Below, one piece after another: positions 38,096-49,755 of a stretch of 64,000 bases of DNA. The notes under the pieces are model-generated. The model had not been told where the DNA came from. It worked only from the letters and a program-made list of their open reading frames with translations, and made no database searches. A program made the translations under genes and the position numbers. The stretch comes from Onchocerca lupi (Eukaryota; Nematoda; Chromadorea; Rhabditida; Onchocercidae): the NCBI GenBank assembly GCA_028564675.1, contig JAOVVO010000298.1, positions 29,682-93,681 of the forward strand, written 5' to 3'. Position 1 is the stretch's first letter. Each line of letters starts with the position of its first letter.

Positions 38096-40308
38096 TTATA
38101 GATTGTACCTACCTCTATTTCTTATTTTTTTGTTCCTTGAACTAGTTCGTCTCGGAGAATTTTTCCGAATTATGTCTGATTCACGTCCTGAATCGATCGC
38201 TGTTACAATTGGTGGCATACAGGAAGGATCCACCGATTCTTGCTCTCGCGATAAATCCGATATCTTTTGCCTACTCCTGAAGCATTTAACGATGACAATA
38301 AAAATTAGTGTGGAAATGATAAACATAATCGAGCATTTTCATGGTCCATGTGATATTCTGAAGTGAATCATCGATTTCTGAATGAAAAACCACTCTTCGA
38401 AGATGCCCAAAACGATTAAATTTCTCCACAATCTCTTCTCCCGTCAGAGAGAACATGTTTGAAAAGAAGAGAGAAATGATGAATCCAATCATTGAAATCA
38501 ATATTTAAAAGTAATCAGGACCTGATAGTATTCCTGAAATTAGTAGGCGATAGTGAGCCTTCATCATCTGATTCTGTACGTGTAGTATAGGATGGATGTT
38601 GAATGTCCCTCGATCCGCAACGAAAATCTTGTTTAGAATAATAGCATCTTCGCTGACTTCCTCTACCGATTCCTGAAATTCTCTTTTATTTCTCCTTCTT
38701 TTTGTTTCTTGATCGTTTCTTATCAGTTGTTCGTTGAGTGCAAAATTAATTACCTCCAAATTACTCAGTGAATCCAAAAGGTGGAAAAGTAAAAAGATGC
38801 AGGAATAAACGTTAACAAAAATTGAAACTACTTCGGCGATCATGAATGCGTGATGTTGTGATACATATTTGCTGCAAGTTTGGATCATCGGAAGCACTAA
38901 GATTATAATTTCGAATATTTTGCATCGGTATCTCAACGATAAGCAATTCTGGTTGAAGATTTATACCAAGATTCTCCAACTCCACTGGCACTGAATTGTT
39001 ACAGTAGCAAATCGGTCCCACAAATAAACCTAAAACAATATGATATGTCAATCAACTGTATTATTATTTTCTTTACTATTTTAAGTTCAAATGTAATGCT
39101 AAAAAAAAGAAAGAACTGCTACTACTCCTTTGCAACCATCACATCTTTATCATTTACTACTTTCTTTTTGAGAAGTTCAGATTTCATTCTCATCTTCGAT
39201 AATAGTTTTTTTTCTTGAAGATTATTGCAATTCGAATGTGAAATTAAAACCCATAAGGGAATAATATCTTCCCGCTTCACATCTCTGCCGATCTCATTAA
39301 GTCTCGCTTGAGGAAACTAATCGAAAAGCATTAAAGCCTATGAAAGTATCATACAGAAAATTTCGAAAAGTTTTTTCGAAAGCCTCCATTTCTTTTCTTA
39401 CGTTTTAGTTAATATGACGTCTGAAGACCTAAAAATGAAAAATAAAATGCCGTAAACAGTTTCTTTATAGTCAATAACATTTTGGAAGTCAGATAGCTAA
39501 CAGGGCATCCTCTATACTTGTTTTTGGATTTCAAAAGAATAGTCGACTTGGCCTAACTTAATATTGTTCAATTAGCTTTCTCAGACAAGAAATTAATGAG
39601 ATCGGTAAAGATGTAAAGCAGGAGATACTTGTTCTCTTACTTTCACATTCGAAAATATCTTTTCAAACTAATGATAAAATATCTCATGTGCTCATCTGAC
39701 ATAACATAAGAAATAGTTTTATATGAAATAATTTTCGTACTACAGCATTAATTCTTTATCTAAATGCCCATTTTGTCAACTTTATAAAATTCCTTTTATC
39801 TGTAAGATTTTTCCATAATCATATGAGATAGGAGACGAAAATTGATTTCTAAATCTTTCATCAATATAGCACAAATTATTACCAGATGTACTATCATCGT
39901 CCAAGGATTTTTCATAACCGTCATGCTTGGAACTGTTATCTTCTTCTTTCGAATAGCGCCTTCGATTAGCATTCCCGTATTCCTTAGAAGTTTTGTTGAG
40001 GAAATGTTGCTGCTGCCAATGTCGTATTTTAACTGGACCGGTAACATGTACAATAGTATCTGATTTCATACTGTACGGTATTCTATCATTGTACCCGAAA
40101 AACGAAATTTGCATAATTGGATACTTTCACTATTTAATAAAATTTAATATGAAAATTTCATTGAAGGTGGAAAGCAAAAATAGTTTTTGAAATATCGAAG
40201 TCTTATGAGATTCCTCACAATAGTTATTTTGTATAATAAAATTCGGAATGGCTGCTTGCACAATAGAAAATTTTGATATTAACATAGAATGGTCGAGCGC
40301 ATTCGCCA
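38096..40308 (-). CDS. Uncharacterised gene, predicted membrane or secreted protein (partial model)
   Basis: Not recognised. Three exons join in phase: 40308-40219, 40059-39883 and 39029 to about 38865. They encode an Asn/Ser-rich, charged stretch including TGPVKIRHWQQQHFLNKTSK, then FVGPICYCNNSVPVELENLG. Further down, frames at 38755-38520 (including a VADRGTFNIHPILHVQNQMM stretch) and 38500-38310 (GEEIVEKFNRFGHLRRVVFH) look coding. A final frame at 38326-38096 has a short hydrophobic helix, IISTLIFIVIVKCF, then a basic tail rich in Ser, Arg and Lys. I could not connect these last pieces without a frame problem near 38325. The likely layout is ectodomain, one TM helix and cytosolic tail. It may be a gene with unusual splicing, a decaying gene, or contain a sequence error. 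Confidence 0.4.
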
Positions 40309-40649
40309 CTGCAAAATGTTGTAAACTGCCCAGAAATCGGAAATCATCATGCAATTTAACGCTTTACTTGTGGATAAGTACTAACTATACTTTTGACCAA
40401 AAAATGAGATTTGGAATGTACAATACAATGATTATCGTTTACAAACACCCGAGAAATGAAAGAAACTAAAATGTATTAATCTTCTGCCGTTAAATATCGC
40501 GACAGCGAGCAAGGTGACTTCGAGGCAATGTCATTCAATTGAAATTTAATATTTTTTTTTTTTCATTTGCATTGACTGCAAATATATAATTTATCCAACA
40601 GTGCACTCTATACTTCACTCCAAAAATTAGCAGATTGCTCCTGATTATA

Positions 40650-42012
40650 TCAAACATTAGATTTTGAGATATTACTGTTTCTTGCTGGTGCATATCGATA
40701 GCATTCTCCTGAGCTTATTGTCGCAATATCATTACTACTGTTTTTGCAATGATCAATATTGTAAGCCATGCTGCTGTTGTCATGGCTATTAATTTCATTA
40801 TTCAAATTTTGATCTAGGTCCTCCCGAATATAATTAATTACGCGTTGGTCCATTTCAGATTGCTGATCAGCTGAGAATAATACCTGGAACAGCAATATTT
40901 TAAGATACTGAAACTTCTGGACGACAATTATTTTGGAATTAATAAATTCAGTCTTCAGAACTCCTTTCCTTATCGGTTTTTAGATTTTTTTTGTGCTAAT
41001 TAAATCTTTGTTTGTCATGTACCCGTTGTAGAAATATCAACAGCAGTACAACGATACGAAGATTCTGACTTGTGATTATGATGGTTTACCTGTCTTCATT
41101 TTTTCTAATCAAAAGGAAGATAATGAAAACATTTTTATGACCCATGCAGGAAGACAATTTAAAACTGAAAATTGCATTGCAATATTGAAATATCAAAGAG
41201 AAAAAAGGAATGATAAAAAAGATTCAAAGATGCAGAAAAATTTATCCAACCTGTGTCGGAAAAATCCGAAAATTGATATAAACAAGAAGGGGTAAAAGGT
41301 CATGAAGCGCTAATTTCAAATATACGAACAGGCCGATAATAATAGGGTAAACATGTCTCCCGCCAAAACGGTAAACATGTTTGCCTCCAAACGCCCCAAC
41401 TAATAGTTAAACAAAGCGAGATCCTAAGGCGCCAAATTGGAGATCAGGAAAGAAGGAGGGATTCCGAAAGGATATGTAAGGATCGGATTTGGAGGAGACA
41501 TATATTCTTATTGGACAATCAACGAGGAATCGCGGCGTCACTACAACAGTCGTCTACAAGGGTTTTCTATCGACATCACTGTACAACGACCCCAGTAATA
41601 ATCAATTCAAATCGACGAAGGAATCAACAAAAGGAACAAAATATATCCTGTTCTACGAGCAACGAAGGAAAGGATCACAGTGATTAATCAATTGGATATT
41701 TTCTAACTAATCGTTGGTTCGTAATTATTTCATATTTAATAAATACCGTTTTCTAATAGGAATTGTCATATTCACAAACTATATTCTTCACGACAACCTG
41801 TAAGCCTTTCATAAGCTATAATTTTGGATTTCATAAGAGAAATGACAAAAATAAAAATTTACATCTTGGCGGTTTATTAATATAGCTGAAGTACTTTCGA
41901 TCGATATTATCGGTTGCTCTTTCAATTCTTCAATTCTTTCCACCATCTCATCTTCTACCGTTCTACCGTGTATTGTCTTCTGCTGTTCATTTATCACTGA
42001 TACTGAGAAATG
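40650..42012 (-). CDS. Uncharacterised gene, 3' exons only
   Basis: Not recognised. Two exons join in phase 0 with good splice sites: 42012-41863 (acceptor TTGTTGCAG, donor GTAAAT) and 40883-40650 (acceptor GTTCCAG, stop at 40650). Together they encode 127 residues of hydrophilic sequence: an acidic part (EDEMVERIEELKEQPIIS), then an Asn-rich tail ending NSNISKSNV. No TM helix or known domain is visible. Upstream exons were not found with confidence; an open frame at 42770-43039 is a candidate. The 979-base intron contains a copy of the dispersed palindromic repeat. Confidence 0.45.
41250..41700 (+). repeat. Dispersed repeat with AAACATGTTT motif, copy 1
   Basis: This segment is clearly related to 61404-61900. 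Shared blocks include a GTCxGAAAAxTCCGAAAATT start, repeated GTAAACATGTxTxCCGCCAAAACG-type units at about 41346-41393, then AATTGGAGATCAGGAAAGAA, GAxTATGTAAGxATCGGATTT and a CAACGA/CTACAA-rich end. It lies wholly within an intron of the uncharacterised gene 40650-42012. Confidence 0.75.
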
Positions 42013-43729
42013 CTGCAACAAAAAATCACAGTGTAAAAATTCAACTCACCTAAATTCAACCAACTCGAATTGATTGAAAGAAAGTCGTTCGAAGCTAAAG
42101 TGTGTCTAAAAAGCCTATAAGTTCTCTGATTTAAAGAAGAAATATTTTCATTACATTAAATTCAAAAAAAATTTTGAATCCCGATTATTCCATATTGCGA
42201 TAAAAATATGTAGTGCAGAATTTCCTGATACAATAGAATGAAAAGAGAAAAAAAAGAAAAAAAATCAAACAAACTATGAAACTTGAATCTACAGAAATTT
42301 CGAATTAAAATTCGTGTCACTAATTTGAGTCGAAAAAAAAAAAATGAGATGAAAATTTGATGCAAGTCTTTCTACGAACATTCAACATACCTAATATAAG
42401 CATGAAAAAATTTACATGACCAAGCGGGAATGTACTGTAAGACTACGGCAAGAAAAAAATCATTTCAAACTGTAGCCGAATCCGGCGAACAGTATTCAAC
42501 AAGCAATGCTCACCATCTATTCACAGGTTTCGTATATTCTCGCACTGAAGAGAATATATGAAAAATTTCTGTGATGTCTAAGTTAACTGACAGAACATTC
42601 ACGTTCACGACTATCTTCTACAGTCCGATTCCCTGGTCAAGATGGATCAGTACGATGGTTTGTACAAGGCAGGCTATGCAAATTATGTTGTTATCTTTGC
42701 AATTACAATGATCTATTCTAGTAGCAATGCAGTTAGATTGAATTCTGAATAAAAAACCCACAAACTGCTTCATTCACTTTTTCTTTTCTTTTTCTTTCTA
42801 ATAAAAATGCTGGCAATCCACCCCTCATCAGTCAAATTACACAGAATAATACAGCAATTTTTTGCCGAAATTTTATCACACGATTGAAAATATTCAAGCT
42901 TTTCATTCCTAGCCATGTTGGAATGATTCCACTTTATAGTTCCTCCGATGGGAACTAACTGAGTCAGAGGTGACTTTTTTTCAGTCAAGCAAATCAAATG
43001 ACTTTGGAAATACCCAGTTTCAGAGGAATTCCAATACATATAGTTTGTTTTATAATGCTCTCAAGTAACACCAAACAAGAACCATTGGAATTACAGCAAT
43101 TATTTCCCAGTTTCTGACGATCAATAAGAAGTAGATAGCATTCTGTTATTCTAAAATAGATTTACTATTGATTTCAGTAGATGTCTGCTTATTGTGATAG
43201 ATATTTCGATAGAAGTCAACAATCAACAACAAATTATGATGGAGAAAGCTCATATTACGTCTTCAAAAAGCTCTCCCTCTGTTATTGAAATTTATGAAAA
43301 TTTATAATCCACATAAAATAAAAACAAAATATATTTCCGCAAGTTTATCAAAATAATCAAACTTTTACTAACATTCTCACATTTGCAGAAATACGATTAT
43401 GTCGAACTGATTCAGAAATACAGTATCTCAATAAATGATCAGTTGTCTAAGGGCCCTAATATATGCAACGTAAATTTTCAATCCATCACTGGAACATATG
43501 AAATTTGAATGACATGTTATCTTTAAAAAAGACTGCAAACGAATGATAGAAGGTTTTTAGACAATTCAAGTAAAATATTTTCCTAATATATTTAAAATAA
43601 CACAATTCCTCTCTCTAAATCTATTATATTCCTCAAATTTCTCTAAATATTTCATATTTTCAGATTTAATATGTCACTGCATCAAAGAATGACAAATAAT
43701 AATATGAAATTTGCTTTCTTTAATTGTTT
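42013..43729. other. No confident gene; possible upstream exons
   Basis: About 1.7 kb. A minus-strand frame at 42770-43039 could be an upstream exon of the gene ending at 40650, but its splice sites are not convincing. The rest shows nothing recognisable. Confidence 0.3.
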
Positions 43730-43781
43730 ACTGGTTGGACTGTCACGCTTGCTGTGGCAATGTGTGGCCGGGTCTAGCTAG
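43730..43781 (+). mobile_element. Helitron-like 3' terminus
   Basis: The sequence around GTGGCAATGTGTGGCCGGG followed by TCTAGCTAG has the form of a Helitron 3' end: a GC-rich, partly self-complementary stretch just before CTAG. It directly abuts the 5' end of the next element at 43782. Its own 5' end was not found. Confidence 0.4.
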
Positions 43782-43938
43782 TCTATATAAATAAAAATGT
43801 AAATGTTAGTTTGCTCAAAATTTTAAATATTTGAAAGATCTTATCGATTGTTTTGAAATTTCGATACAGCGTTGCATTCGAATACGCGATGTTTTTATAT
43901 TTTTTCAAACATATACACGTTGCTGTGGTTCAGTCTAG
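43782..43938 (+). mobile_element. Short non-autonomous Helitron-like element
   Basis: It starts TCTATATAAATAAAAATG, contains the family block TTTGAAATTTCGATAxAGCGTTGCATTCGAAT, and ends CAGTCTAG before a T at 43939, 157 bases in all. The TC start, CTAG end and T on the 3' side are the marks of Helitron-type elements, which insert between A and T. It carries no coding sequence. Confidence 0.65.
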
Positions 43939-44139
43939 TTAACTGGAAAATAAAGAAAAGAGATCAAAATATAAATCAAAATGAAAATAAATCGAAACCT
44001 ATGAAAATCCAATTTAACACTAGAATCCAAAACATTGAAATGGAATCGTAAGATATTTAATATAAACGTGTTGCTTTCACGCCCAATAGATGGCACTGTT
44101 TTTAAAAAAAAAAAAGCATGTTTTTACCTCATCCACACA

Positions 44140-45080
44140 TATTTGAGCCATTCTTTGTCTGTTTCGCTCATTCGCTGAATGCAATCGCCATGTTCGCAAC
44201 TGTGCATCCTTCAGTTTAGCTGCACATCGCTCTGCTGCTTCTGTTGGGGAAAAATATCTGATCTAATTGTTGCTTCTTCTTGCTATTGTCACTCCGATAA
44301 GTCAACAATAGCAATCGTTTGGATGCTCCCTACGTTGTTGTATTTTCCGTTTCCGACTGTCGTTCTCTTTTCGTTCTATCACTACCATCACTTCCGCTGA
44401 CCTGTTGCTCGTTTCGTTGAACTGTGGCTCCTAATGCCGCCGAACTGTCTTCGAAATAGGTTTGTGACTGAACTTGAACTTGAATTCCTGCCGCCGTCAA
44501 ATTGCGTGACTAAAACTGAATCAAGCTTCGAAGTCCTGATCTTTTCAATCCTTCGGAGCTCCGCCTCCTCCAGCATATCGCAATATGATTGGTTGGCCTC
44601 ACTTTTTTATCTATGAATCAGAGTGTTTTGGCGGTAAACATTTGGTCCTTTTGAAACTTTGTCGCATTATTTGAATTTTAATATTTTTTGTATACTATGA
44701 TTTTCCTTTTTTTGGGAAAAAGATCAGATAATTTGTAATTTGGCTTGCAGTCTGTTGGAAAGGAGATTGCTTCTTCTTGCTGTTGTGACTTGACTAGGTC
44801 ACAATAGGTTTTATTGGGTTTATTCGATATTATAAACAATATCGTGTTTATAGAGTATTAAGGATTAAAGAACAATACACGGTAAATAATAAAAGATACT
44901 AACAATCGTTTGAATGCTCACTATGTTGTCGTACTTTCCTTTTATGATTGCTGTTCTCTTTTCGCTTCACTACTGCTGTTGCTCCTGCTGAACTGTCGTT
45001 CATTGCTGTCGAAACCGTCTTCGAAGTTAAACTGGAATCAAACTGCTGCTGATACTGATCCTACTGACACTGTTGTTGAA
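44140..45080 (-). repeat. Diverged direct duplication with an inverted copy of the dispersed repeat
   Basis: Two similar stretches lie about 600-650 bases apart: one from about 44270 and one from about 44760. Both carry TTGCTTCTTCTTGCT, AACAATxGCAATCGTTTG-type sequence, ATGCTCxCTAxGTTGT and GCTGTTCTCTTTTCG. At 44600-44655 the reverse complement shows GTTTACCGCCAAAACAxTCTG and CCAACCAATCATATTGCGA, matching the repeat at 61530-61680 in the other direction. The apparent Ser/Cys/Leu-rich reading frames inside it are not supported as genes. Confidence 0.55.
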
Positions 45081-46033
45081 AACATTGATATTGTAGACTG
45101 ATCGAAGATACACAATTGGTACTCGAAAAACTTTTTTACATGAATAATCCTTGATATTGGTAGTGGCGGAGGCTTACAACACATTAATCACAAACAGGTG
45201 GTCATCACGACAAATGAAGACGGACAATTCTAACAAACTTCAATCACTGTAACATTCCCGACAATTAATATCTAAAAAAAAAAAAAGTTAACATCTCAAA
45301 TTTCATTCGACACACATGAGCTGTATTAGTTGATCGGAAAATGGTGGAACAAAGGCCTTTGTGTAGAGATATGAATAAGTGATTCATTTGCCTGAGAAAT
45401 ATTACAAATACCATGTGAGAGAATAATACGGATGAAGGGAAAAGGTAAACATAGATAGGAAAGAGGAGGGTGAAAGGAACAAAAAAGAGACAAAGTGGAA
45501 GGACGATAAAGAAGAAGAAGGGCAAAAGAAAGGGAAAGAAAGAGAAACATTATCAAAAAAAGCATATTTTCACCTCATATGTGTGACATCTATATGACAG
45601 TAGTATATAGATATATAAAAATATACGTCTCTTCGATTGCAACGTTGTGTTAAGATTTAAGGCAATCAGGAAGAACCTTCGAAAATTTAAGGTTGAACAT
45701 GTATATTTTTATTTGTATAGATAGGTAGACAGCGAGACTTAAATCATATGGGATCATCTATTATTGTGAAACAACAAGCGATTGTGAATTTCTTCAGGTC
45801 CGTCACTTTTTTCTAAATCTACTGTATTGAAAATTTGCTCTGAATTTTGTATATTCAAATTTATCTATTGAAAAACTAACATGAAGGTTAAATCATTTAA
45901 AGGAAGCCATATCATCTGAATGAAAATAGAACAGCCAAACTGATCTGTTTTTAAACATCAAATATTCTTGCGGTTGGCATGGTTTTATCATGGACCAGTT
46001 CATTAACTCGATTTTTTTTTTTTTTTTTGTAAA
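45081..46033. other. No gene recognised; purine-rich tract
   Basis: About 950 bases. From about 45430 to 45560 the plus strand is strongly purine-rich (GGAAAGAGGAGGG-like), making the minus strand pyrimidine-rich with spurious Phe/Leu/Ser frames. A run of 18 T lies near 46012-46029. Confidence 0.45.
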
Positions 46034-47634
46034 TTATTGGAAAAATAATCCTACGTTTGGGTCATCTTTAGCGATACAAGACATCTGTTTTGGTGCTTTT
46101 TCGTTCACTACAATATCCATGGTATTTTGTCGTAACAGGCCAACAGCAACCAGGCTATTGATCATGTACAGTAATGCAGCAAGAATCGAACTGAGCCCAG
46201 CCAATAGAAAATACAAGTTATCCATCAACTAAACAAAACCAAGTTTTTAGATAATTGAAACGCCTATTCCATGGATTGCACACAACATAAAAAGTATTTT
46301 AGGGACTTTTCTGCAACCTTTGATACTGTTTAACGATACATTGTTGGTCGATTTTTAGATAATGACGCATTATGAATTAGGAATCGAATGATGATTCACT
46401 ATGATTATTTAATGTTCCCTCGAATTGCCACAGATTTTCGCGATAAACAGATTTCATATATATTGAGAAATTCTAAATACTTTTTGAAATTTAATTATAA
46501 ACCAGTCAGTTCACAAAAAGTTTTCGGATTTTAGTACATCTTTCATCCAGATATTTTGTATTCATTGCAAACTTTTTTTTGTTCAATTTAAATATTTTGT
46601 ATTCATTGCAAACTTTTTTTTGTTCAATTTAAAAGCAGTTAGCACTCAAATTATTCATTTTGTACACTCCTTATAATACAATGCAACGTCAGAGTCAAAT
46701 GTCTTTGACAGTTCATAAAAATTTTATGTGGAATTATAGGAAACATTTTTTTGCATATTAAGAAAGCTCGTTGATATTTCAGGAATTAAAGATTTAAAAA
46801 ATGATTGGTCACGTGTGATCTAAAGATAAATATCACTCTGCATATTCAGAGATGACTCAGTACACTTCACATCATTAATTTTAATCGCTATTATTTGTGT
46901 TTCTAAACAAATTAAAAAAAAAAAAAACCTTGGAAAAACCACAAAACAGTAAGATGCCGAAGCCCAAAAAGACGACAGCCATTGTGAAACATATCGCAAT
47001 TTCAACTCGAAGCCAACTTTTTTCTACCGCCCTATAGTACTTATTGCATCTAATTTTTTGTTTTGGTAATCGTAGTATCAGAAATATACCTGAAAAAAAT
47101 TGTTATGTCAGAAAACTTACTGTATGTATGTCAAATCAACAATAACTCTCCAATCATCATTTTCTTTTCTAAATTCAAATGATTTTGAGAATAAAAACAA
47201 GAATAGTGCTATATAGAAATTATGAACTGCTATTGAAGCAGCGCTATTCAATGATTTCAATGATTTGAGATATAGTACTTTCTAGGTATTTTCCAGTGTA
47301 ATTCGAAATGTTACATGATTATAACTTATTCCACAGATTTATTTAGTTAGTAGTAAAATTTCATCTTGATTTGACTGAGATTGCTGGGCCAAATGTTCCG
47401 CAGATGTTGTTTTTCCGTTTCATCAACGGCGCGATATAATATTTGATCCGATTTTGCAAGTGAATATAAATATGAGTGAACAAAAAACAACATACCGAAA
47501 GGAGGTACCAGAAGGCAAGTTAATGCAAGCATCCATTGGGAACCAGTTTTGTATAAACAGTAAACCACAAAAGTGGAACAAATGAATTGGAAAATCTTCA
47601 ACAAAATACGAGATATTATTTGCATCGATGTCAT
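46034..47634 (-). CDS. Predicted small four-TM membrane protein
   Basis: Three exons join in frame: 47634-47496, 47089-46929 and 46228-46034, giving about 164 residues. The ATG follows a TTTGCAG acceptor directly, so the leader may be trans-spliced. Hydrophobic segments are at residues about 8-27 (ILLKIFQFICSTFVVYCLY), 35-53 (across the first junction, ending PPFGIFLIL), 80-99 (AICFTMAVVFLGFGILLFC) and 103-125 (ending LVAVGLL). A basic loop, KQKIRCNKYYRAVEKSW, lies between TM2 and TM3, and a short hydrophilic tail ends the protein. I do not recognise the family. Consistent splice phases and regular hydrophobic periodicity support a real gene. Two short inserted repeats lie in its second intron. 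Confidence 0.6.
46551..46632. repeat. Perfect 41-bp tandem duplication
   Basis: A 41-base unit starting ATATTTTGTATTCATTGCAA occurs twice in immediate tandem, 46551-46591 and 46592-46632, without a single difference. It lies in the long intron of the four-TM gene. Confidence 0.95.
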
Positions 47635-47637
47635 CTG

Positions 47638-49752
47638 CAAATTTCTAATTTTCTAGAAATGCTAAAAAAAAAAAAAAAAAAAAAAAGCAGAAAATAGTTC
47701 AATGGTACTTGTTTTATCTGACTGGACGATCCAAACGGAAAAATATACCTTTTATTTTTACTCTTTCACTAAAATGAAGGAATGAACATACGAAGATTGG
47801 ACAAAAATCTTTTTTTTTTGTATTCACATGTTTTTCAGAAAATTATATAATTCACAGTTTTTGGGTAAGCAAGTCAGAAAATAAGTTAAGAGCATGAAAA
47901 ACAATGGAATTCAAAAAAAGAATTTGTCGTTAATTTTCTACTGAAACTCCCGTTTGACTTTATTCTTGTAGAATGTATCTTAACTTTTATGGATAATTTT
48001 AAGACAGTTCACCAACATGGCAGATTATCCAATATTCCATCATTTACTTTTTATCTAGTAGTAGAACTAAGATGACAAATTGCCTGAACCTTTCCTTTTA
48101 GTTCATTATCGTTCATTTTTCACTTTTGGGAATCGTTGGTTCGAAAGAACTCATGCCAAGCAATAATTATCGTAAAATGCATGAAAATTTACCAATTCAA
48201 TTACAGTTCATATGTCACACCAATTTTTCATTTTTCATCTTGTTGAAAACTGCACTTCATTCTCATTTTGTTACGTTGCAATGGATAGCAGTACATTTTG
48301 TCACTTGGAGATCAGTAAAAAATTTGAAATGTGCAAAATCGATAAGAATACAATGATAGACTAACATGACATACGCTTTTTGAAAATAATGGTGAGGTAA
48401 AAGTTAAAAAGCAAATCGTTACTCAAAACACATCATAAATATGATACGAACTATGTCAAAAATTGTTTATTAGAATTATGCAGGCTCAGACCATTATTTT
48501 AGATCATTAAAGTTGTTAAAAAAACAGCAGTAAGGCAGTAAGCAGTAAGCTCGGGGCATAATGCTATTTCAACCGTTTGCTTAATCTTTTGACGATTTTT
48601 TTATAAATTATTCCGGATTTTTAAAATGCTGTGTTATAATTTTTAGTCAGATGAATGACTCTAAGAAACGATAGCCAAGAAACTTACCTTTCTAATCTAT
48701 CTGTCCTAGAAATGAAATTAATTAATAAATCAAAACAGGAAAGTTCGTAATTGCCTTGAAATTTTGACTTTGTCGTTAGGTAATTGTAAGGCTGAATTCA
48801 TCGAAAAAGCAAATAAAGTCGGCTAGTTTTGGTATATATTCTACATGTATAAAAAAAGTTTAATTATGTTTAATATCATTCAATCATTTTATGCTTTGGT
48901 AAAAAAGAAAAATTGATCTCAACGTTGAAAGTTATATGTAAACAAGATGCAAGAAAGAAATCAGGTTTACAATGAAAAGAAACATTGTTGACTTGGTGAT
49001 GCCATCATTCAGAAGATTTGAGAAAATTCAATAAACAGTCCTAAATATTTCAACAGAAAAGGGGATAGACAATTAATAGAAAATGTTTTCGGCATCAGCA
49101 ATGAAATGGTAGGCATAAATTCTTGCCTTCTGTCCACTCTAATTGTGCCAGTGTGGTGACAACAGGTAGAATAAAAGGAATGATAACAAGGTGAAACAAA
49201 CAAGTTACATCCATTTGCTCCCAAATTCGAAGAGAGAAGGATAATAAATAATAATAAAGATAATGCCAACAATGATCGTATCATGAGTAATTATCAGACT
49301 CAATAAGAAGTGAATAATTAATCCTTCTATTTAAATGATATGATATGCAATTTTGAAATGTTAATCAAACACAAAGAAGCAAAAAGAAGAATCGCAACTT
49401 TCAAAAGAGCGCAAAGTTTTGAGCCAGTCATTATAATCGATTTTTAGATTTTCAAGATGTCGAAATCTTTTGATTTTCCACATTTCTTTATCTTTAACTA
49501 CCAATCTTCGAAATCAATAGGTTCTATTTTTAGGATCTAGTCTTACTTTGACTAACTCAGATTTCATTTGACAAGAGATGCAATACAGTAGGAGAAATAA
49601 AGATTATATATTCCTTCATCCTAAAGTAAATCTAGAAAAGCAAACAAAATTTTCTTATAATAATATTAAATACGTTATGATCTTTTAGTTAGAAATTCCA
49701 AATTCTCCATTCAAATGCTATTCAAAGTACTGTAAGTTTTAATAGTCTTAGT
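47638..49752. other. Gene-poor region, left part
   Basis: AT-rich sequence with no convincing exon. A run of 22 A lies near 47664-47686. Near 48528-48552 the heptamer GCAGTAA occurs several times. A minus-strand frame at 49009-49284 begins with a hydrophobic stretch resembling a signal peptide but has no conserved domain. Confidence 0.4.
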
Positions 49753-49755
49753 GAC

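Noticed and set aside
44388..44576. 62-codon Ser/Arg-rich minus-strand frame, possible short protein gene
   Set aside because: It lies inside a duplicated repeat and its partner copy does not keep the frame open.
45265..45565. Two Phe/Leu-rich minus-strand frames resembling membrane helices
   Set aside because: They come from a purine-rich plus-strand tract; residue composition is explained by the simple sequence, and no splice sites or family match were found.
48510..48560. GCAGTAA-rich short repeat considered as a CRISPR-like or minisatellite array
   Set aside because: Only a few heptamers with no regular spacing; CRISPR arrays are not expected in a nematode genome.
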